Source: an uncultured Prevotellaceae bacterium (lineage in GTDB: Bacteria; Bacteroidota; Bacteroidia; Bacteroidales; Muribaculaceae). From it: 64,000 nt of DNA. Within the stretch, counting starts at the first letter, position 1, and each line of letters begins with the position of its first letter. The position numbers were made by a program, and so were the translations under genes. Of this stretch, positions 61,003 to 64,000 are shown in pieces. The notes under the pieces are model-generated. The model had not been told where the DNA came from. It was given only the letters and a program-made list of their open reading frames with translations, and searched no databases. Location: contig ONOU01000009.1 of assembly GCA_900319525.1 (NCBI GenBank), positions 1-64,000 of the forward strand, read 5' to 3'.

Positions 61003-61740
61003 ATGGTCATGAAAGAGAATATCTATTTGAGAAAAATCAGGAGACGAGAAGGTGAATGGGATACGAACGTATATCCGTTTTCTATTCCTGTGATTAGGGA
61101 TTTCGCTGAATTTCGATTTGAGAAGTCTGTTACTTATATCATTGGAGGCAACGGATCAGGGAAGTCGACGATACTTGAAGCGATTGCTGTTTTGCTGCGT
61201 ATCAATCCCGAAGGCGGCTCCCGTCATTTCAACTTCCATACAGAAGAGACCCATTCGTCACTGTATGACGCACTAATTGCCTCGCAAGCCAGTCTGAGTT
61301 ATAATGATACCTATTTCTTCAGGGCAGAGAGTTACTACAATGTCATCACCGAAATCAATCGCCGTGGTTTAAACATGTACTATGACTATCTTAATTTCCA
61401 CGAATTCTCCCACGGTGAGGGCTTTATGGCACTGCTGGAACATCGATTGAACGGTAAAGGCATTTACATCTTTGACGAACCTGAAGCAGCATTATCTTTC
61501 CAGAACCAGTTGCTGTTCTTGTTATGGATTAAAGATGTGGTCAAGAAAGGCGCCCAAATTATCATTGCCACCCACTCTCCCGTCATTCTATCCTATCCTA
61601 ACGCTTCCATTCACGAGATTAAAGATGGGAAATTGGTTCCTATGCGTTATTGCGACAGCAGTGTCTATCGAGACTTATATGGTTTCCTGCTCAACCGTGA
61701 GGGTTGCCTCCACGAACTTGGCCTCATTGGTGACGAATAA
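61003..61740 (+). CDS. ABC-type AAA ATPase (AAA_23/SMC-like)
   Basis: About 245 residues. Walker A YIIGGNGSGKSTILEAIAVL near the N-terminus, an ABC-signature-like SHGEGF, Walker B IYIFDEPEAAL and a His switch in IIIATHSPVILSYP. This compact SMC/RecF-like ATPase without a long coiled coil is widespread in bacteria; some relatives are in defence or toxin systems, others are stand-alone. The upstream ATG at 60973 is rejected because the -7 element lies inside that extension. Its terminator hairpin is shared with the convergent gene. Confidence 0.85.
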   Translation: MVMKENIYLRKIRRREGEWDTNVYPFSIPVIRDFAEFRFEKSVTYIIGGNGSGKSTILEAIAVLLRINPEGGSRHFNFHTEETHSSLYDALIASQASLSYNDTYFFRAESYYNVITEINRRGLNMYYDYLNFHEFSHGEGFMALLEHRLNGKGIYIFDEPEAALSFQNQLLFLLWIKDVVKKGAQIIIATHSPVILSYPNASIHEIKDGKLVPMRYCDSSVYRDLYGFLLNREGCLHELGLIGDE

Positions 61741-61744
61741 AGTG

Positions 61745-61782
61745 AAAAAATGCGGTACCCCGATTGTTTACAAGGTACCGCA
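61745..61782 (-). terminator. Terminator between convergent genes
   Basis: Perfect 9-bp inverted repeat TGCGGTACC (61751-61759) and GGTACCGCA (61774-61782), with a six-base T-run on the minus strand, terminating the 473-residue protein gene; it may also stop the AAA gene. Confidence 0.85.
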
Positions 61783-61865
61783 AATTATAGGAAGAAATTT
61801 TCCATCGCGTTTTAGGTATGCATACCACCAGATTGCAATTCATTAACACGTGGAACTATATCGCG

Positions 61866-63287
61866 TTATTTCCTCCATTTCTTGTATTTGTTCCACGCAC
61901 CGCGCTTGCGCATAGCGTCGAAGTCGGTCAAAAATGCTTCAAGGTCTGCATTCTCCTCAATCGTCCATTCACCATCAGACTCAATGTCAATTTTCAGAGT
62001 ATCCCGCAGGTAATCCACGACATTATCCAACTGATCTTGAATTAACCGCTGGGCATCAAAGACATCAATGCTCAAAGTCAGATTCCCGGTGTCTTCAATT
62101 GATGAAATCAGTGTGAAGGCCGGACGGTCATTTTGAGTTGGCACGATAATATAAAGCGGGCATGTCGCATCATTAGTGATCCTGTCGCCCATAAAACAGC
62201 TGCTGACCTCACCTTCAAGTTTGTACTCGTCGATTTTGCACAAGTTGACCACAGTCATGAGCATGGTGCACCAGTAGCCATCAGCCACATCGTGCAGATG
62301 GTGGCGTTGATGAAGGATGTCCCACAACTTGTCCAGCTCGGGGTTGGGCAACTCGCCGTCCATCATGCCGACACGCAATTCCTGGATTTCCTTTTTTGCC
62401 GTTTTGTACTCCCCGTCAGTGATTTCATCGGCGGTGTAACTTATGGTCCTCACTTGGTTGGGGTTGACGGGATTCTTGAATTCAAACTCTTCTTTATCGG
62501 TGAGGCGCATGAATTCCAGGTTGGCATCCGTCAATGCATGGAACCAGGTCAGATAACCATATCTGCGCAGGTGCATGATAATCACGGGAGTCTCAAACGC
62601 CAGGTAGATGGATATGGCCTCGGCCAACTGACAGGTGCATTGATGCAATGAGTCCCCATCAATGGCGGCATCAATCTGACTCCTCAGCTCACCGAAGCGA
62701 TCTTGCAAATCATCTGGTAGCGGGCAAGTCGAAAGACCGAATTCCCAGTCGAGGTAGGCCGACAGGATCTTGTAGTCTTCCAGCATGACCCTGGCCCGCT
62801 CCCGCTCATCGGCAATCGGGCTGTAAGCCGCGGCCACCTTATCGGCATCCACAAGGACAGGTTCATCAGTTACCGCTCCCCTGTAATCGTTGATAACCTC
62901 CGCTATAGACTGAACTTCATTGCCCTCATCATCAACAATCTGCAATGAGCGGTCAATCAATTCCGGGTAAATGCGGTTAAAGGCATTCAGACAGTTCTCC
63001 GCCAGTTCCTGCATCTTCACCTGATGCTGGTCAAACAGCTCGTGCAGATAGTGACTCAGCGCGATATGCTGATCGTCATCTAACGTATAGCTGACTGCCT
63101 CGTGGCGCAGTTTCAGGGCCATTATCTGCCTCAACCGGTCAATGAAGATTGGCACCTTGAGTCGTGCGTTCTGGACTGACGCTTTATCGAGTTCTTCCAA
63201 TTCTTCAGCTTGTTGATGAAGCTGATCGTTAATCCACTGCCGCCAAGTCTCATCAAGCGGCACATTACATTTCAAATGATGTATCAT
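61866..63287 (-). CDS. Hypothetical protein, 473 residues
   Basis: Not recognised. No signal peptide or membrane segment; acidic and helical in the first 200 residues, with a mixed alpha/beta second half and a basic C-terminus (KRGAWNKYKKWRK). No catalytic motif was seen. It is the last gene of a minus-strand set and ends at a strong terminator. Codon usage is host-like. The 190-bp gap upstream has no obvious promoter. Confidence 0.6.
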   Translation of the reverse strand: MIHHLKCNVPLDETWRQWINDQLHQQAEELEELDKASVQNARLKVPIFIDRLRQIMALKLRHEAVSYTLDDDQHIALSHYLHELFDQHQVKMQELAENCLNAFNRIYPELIDRSLQIVDDEGNEVQSIAEVINDYRGAVTDEPVLVDADKVAAAYSPIADERERARVMLEDYKILSAYLDWEFGLSTCPLPDDLQDRFGELRSQIDAAIDGDSLHQCTCQLAEAISIYLAFETPVIIMHLRRYGYLTWFHALTDANLEFMRLTDKEEFEFKNPVNPNQVRTISYTADEITDGEYKTAKKEIQELRVGMMDGELPNPELDKLWDILHQRHHLHDVADGYWCTMLMTVVNLCKIDEYKLEGEVSSCFMGDRITNDATCPLYIIVPTQNDRPAFTLISSIEDTGNLTLSIDVFDAQRLIQDQLDNVVDYLRDTLKIDIESDGEWTIEENADLEAFLTDFDAMRKRGAWNKYKKWRK

Positions 63288-63476
63288 AAGCTTATTATCA
63301 GTTGTTATTAATTAATAGTCTTAGGAAGAAAGAGGGCTATAATATACTGAACGTTCTCCCCACCATTTCTTCGTCTCATTCATTGTTTTTTGAAATATAA
63401 CGTCTTCATTATTAATGATTAGTATTTGGCATCAGTTCAAAGAACAATAGTAAAACCTATTCTGAAAATAAACCCG

Positions 63477-63872
63477 CTATCCGTCCTTGAACTTGATGTC
63501 GTTGTCGCGTATATGGATTTCAGGCGTTTTCAGGCGGATTTCCTCATCATTGCATAGGCGATAAACCTCGTTGCGGATGTATTCTCCGAGTTGCGTTACA
63601 TTGCGGGAGTTGGCTCCCAGATTGAACAGATTAAGCACCGACCGTGATGAGCTTTCGATAATGACCTGGCAAGACTGCGTGCCCGTCGCCACTACTCGCA
63701 TTTTTACTCGCTCACTCAATGGTGAGATCAGCCAGCCACGCCGCCCATCAATGGTGAAATGTTCATCATCACACTCCACTGCACTGAACCGCGTCCGCCC
63801 ATAAAACACCCGTTTCACCGCCGTGTACACTCGCCGAGCGTTCTGCCCAAACTCAACCTTCTCCCGCTGCAT
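63477..63872 (-). CDS. Hypothetical protein, 131 residues
   Basis: Not recognised. Basic N-terminus, a strand-rich middle (RRGWLISPLSERVKMRVVAT, SCQVIIESSSRSVLNLF) and a C-terminal segment ending in DNDIKFKDG. It could be a small alpha/beta domain of the START/polyketide-cyclase-like kind, but that is a guess. It starts 7 bp after the stop of the preceding gene, so the two share a transcript. Confidence 0.55.
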   Translation of the reverse strand: MQREKVEFGQNARRVYTAVKRVFYGRTRFSAVECDDEHFTIDGRRGWLISPLSERVKMRVVATGTQSCQVIIESSSRSVLNLFNLGANSRNVTQLGEYIRNEVYRLCNDEEIRLKTPEIHIRDNDIKFKDG

Positions 63873-63879
63873 AAGGCAC

Positions 63880-64000
63880 TTATTTCATCGATTGGATGGT
63901 CTCGACTTGAGTCTTAATTTCTTTCTGCCTTTGAATGAGTGTCTCAAGCTTCTTGCGGGCTTCGTCAAGTCGTTTCTGCTTGTCGAGGCCTTGCTGCTTG
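63880..64000 (-). CDS. Partial coiled-coil protein, C-terminus only
   Basis: The window edge cuts this gene; the visible 39 codons end in TAA at 63880-63882. The sequence is a charged heptad-like helix (KQKRLDEARKKLETLI, then QRQKEIKTQVETIQSMK), so the protein ends in a coiled coil. Its N-terminal part lies outside the window. Confidence 0.6.
   Translation of the reverse strand, partial: KQQGLDKQKRLDEARKKLETLIQRQKEIKTQVETIQSMK

Noticed and set aside
1..64000. CRISPR arrays and insertion sequences
   Set aside because: No regularly spaced direct repeats with unique spacers and no transposase frames were found on either strand.

Overview
The window looks like a chromosomal stretch of a gut-type Bacteroidales bacterium (Muribaculaceae, Prevotella or Bacteroides relatives). 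The evidence is the recurring TAnnTTTG -7 promoter element with TTG about 19-21 nt upstream, A-rich leaders without Shine-Dalgarno sequences, and typical families: TamL, a DUF151-UVR nuclease, DUF5009, a TonB-dependent receptor, an ECF sigma factor with an FKVPENYF-type partner, DUF3853 and DUF3987. No rRNA, CRISPR array, transposase or integrase was recognised.

Layout. 0.4-12.4 kb (minus strand): envelope and housekeeping genes (TamL, a TPR protein, KdsA, RsmE, an MFS permease, a bifunctional nuclease, a phosphoethanolamine-transferase-like enzyme, MnmA, DoxX, a DUF5106-like protein). 12.4-13.2 kb is non-coding, with a possible small RNA. 13.2-14.6 kb encodes a secreted dockerin-like protein on the plus strand. 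14.7-31.9 kb (minus) is mostly a peptidoglycan-recycling and cell-wall locus: SGNH hydrolase, MurQ, a MurNAc/GlcNAc-type kinase, a DUF5009 membrane protein, a NamZ-type exo-muramidase, an AmpG-like permease, a SpoIID protein, a DUF4922 protein, a GT2 glycosyltransferase, a large amidase-like protein, a large surface protein and a second, divergent kinase. 32.2-38.3 kb has Hsp20 and an amidase/beta-propeller cluster in which the same two modules occur once fused and once as adjacent separate genes. 38.5-44.8 kb has an ECF sigma factor operon, three lipoproteins and a TonB-dependent receptor. 44.9-51.5 kb has an M16 peptidase, a secreted FnIII protein flanked by inverted copies of a palindromic repeat, a CDP-alcohol phosphatidyltransferase and an ATP-grasp protein.

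From 51.7 kb the character changes. A complete tRNA-Ser(GCT) gene with its own promoter and terminator is followed by an AT-rich orphan gene. After it comes a plus-strand module of about 5.5 kb: six helically phased TTTATTGA repeats, a DUF3853 HTH protein, a ParB-like protein, a Sel1-like repeat protein, a small C-terminally anchored membrane protein, a membrane-anchored coiled-coil DUF3987-type ATPase, a cluster of TATAACA repeats, and a structured, promoter- and terminator-bounded non-coding RNA. This module is the best candidate for an undescribed system. It has DNA-binding and partition-like features but no visible integrase, relaxase or capsid gene. It is followed by an AT-rich region rich in inverted repeats, a PLD-family nuclease-like protein and an ABC-type AAA ATPase. 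The window ends with minus-strand genes of unknown function, the last cut by the window edge.

The wall genes can be read as one pathway: amidases strip stem peptides, SpoIID and NamZ attack denuded glycan, the permeases import the products, the kinase makes MurNAc-6-P and MurQ turns it into GlcNAc-6-P plus lactate. Assignments rest on motif recognition by eye and no database search was run.
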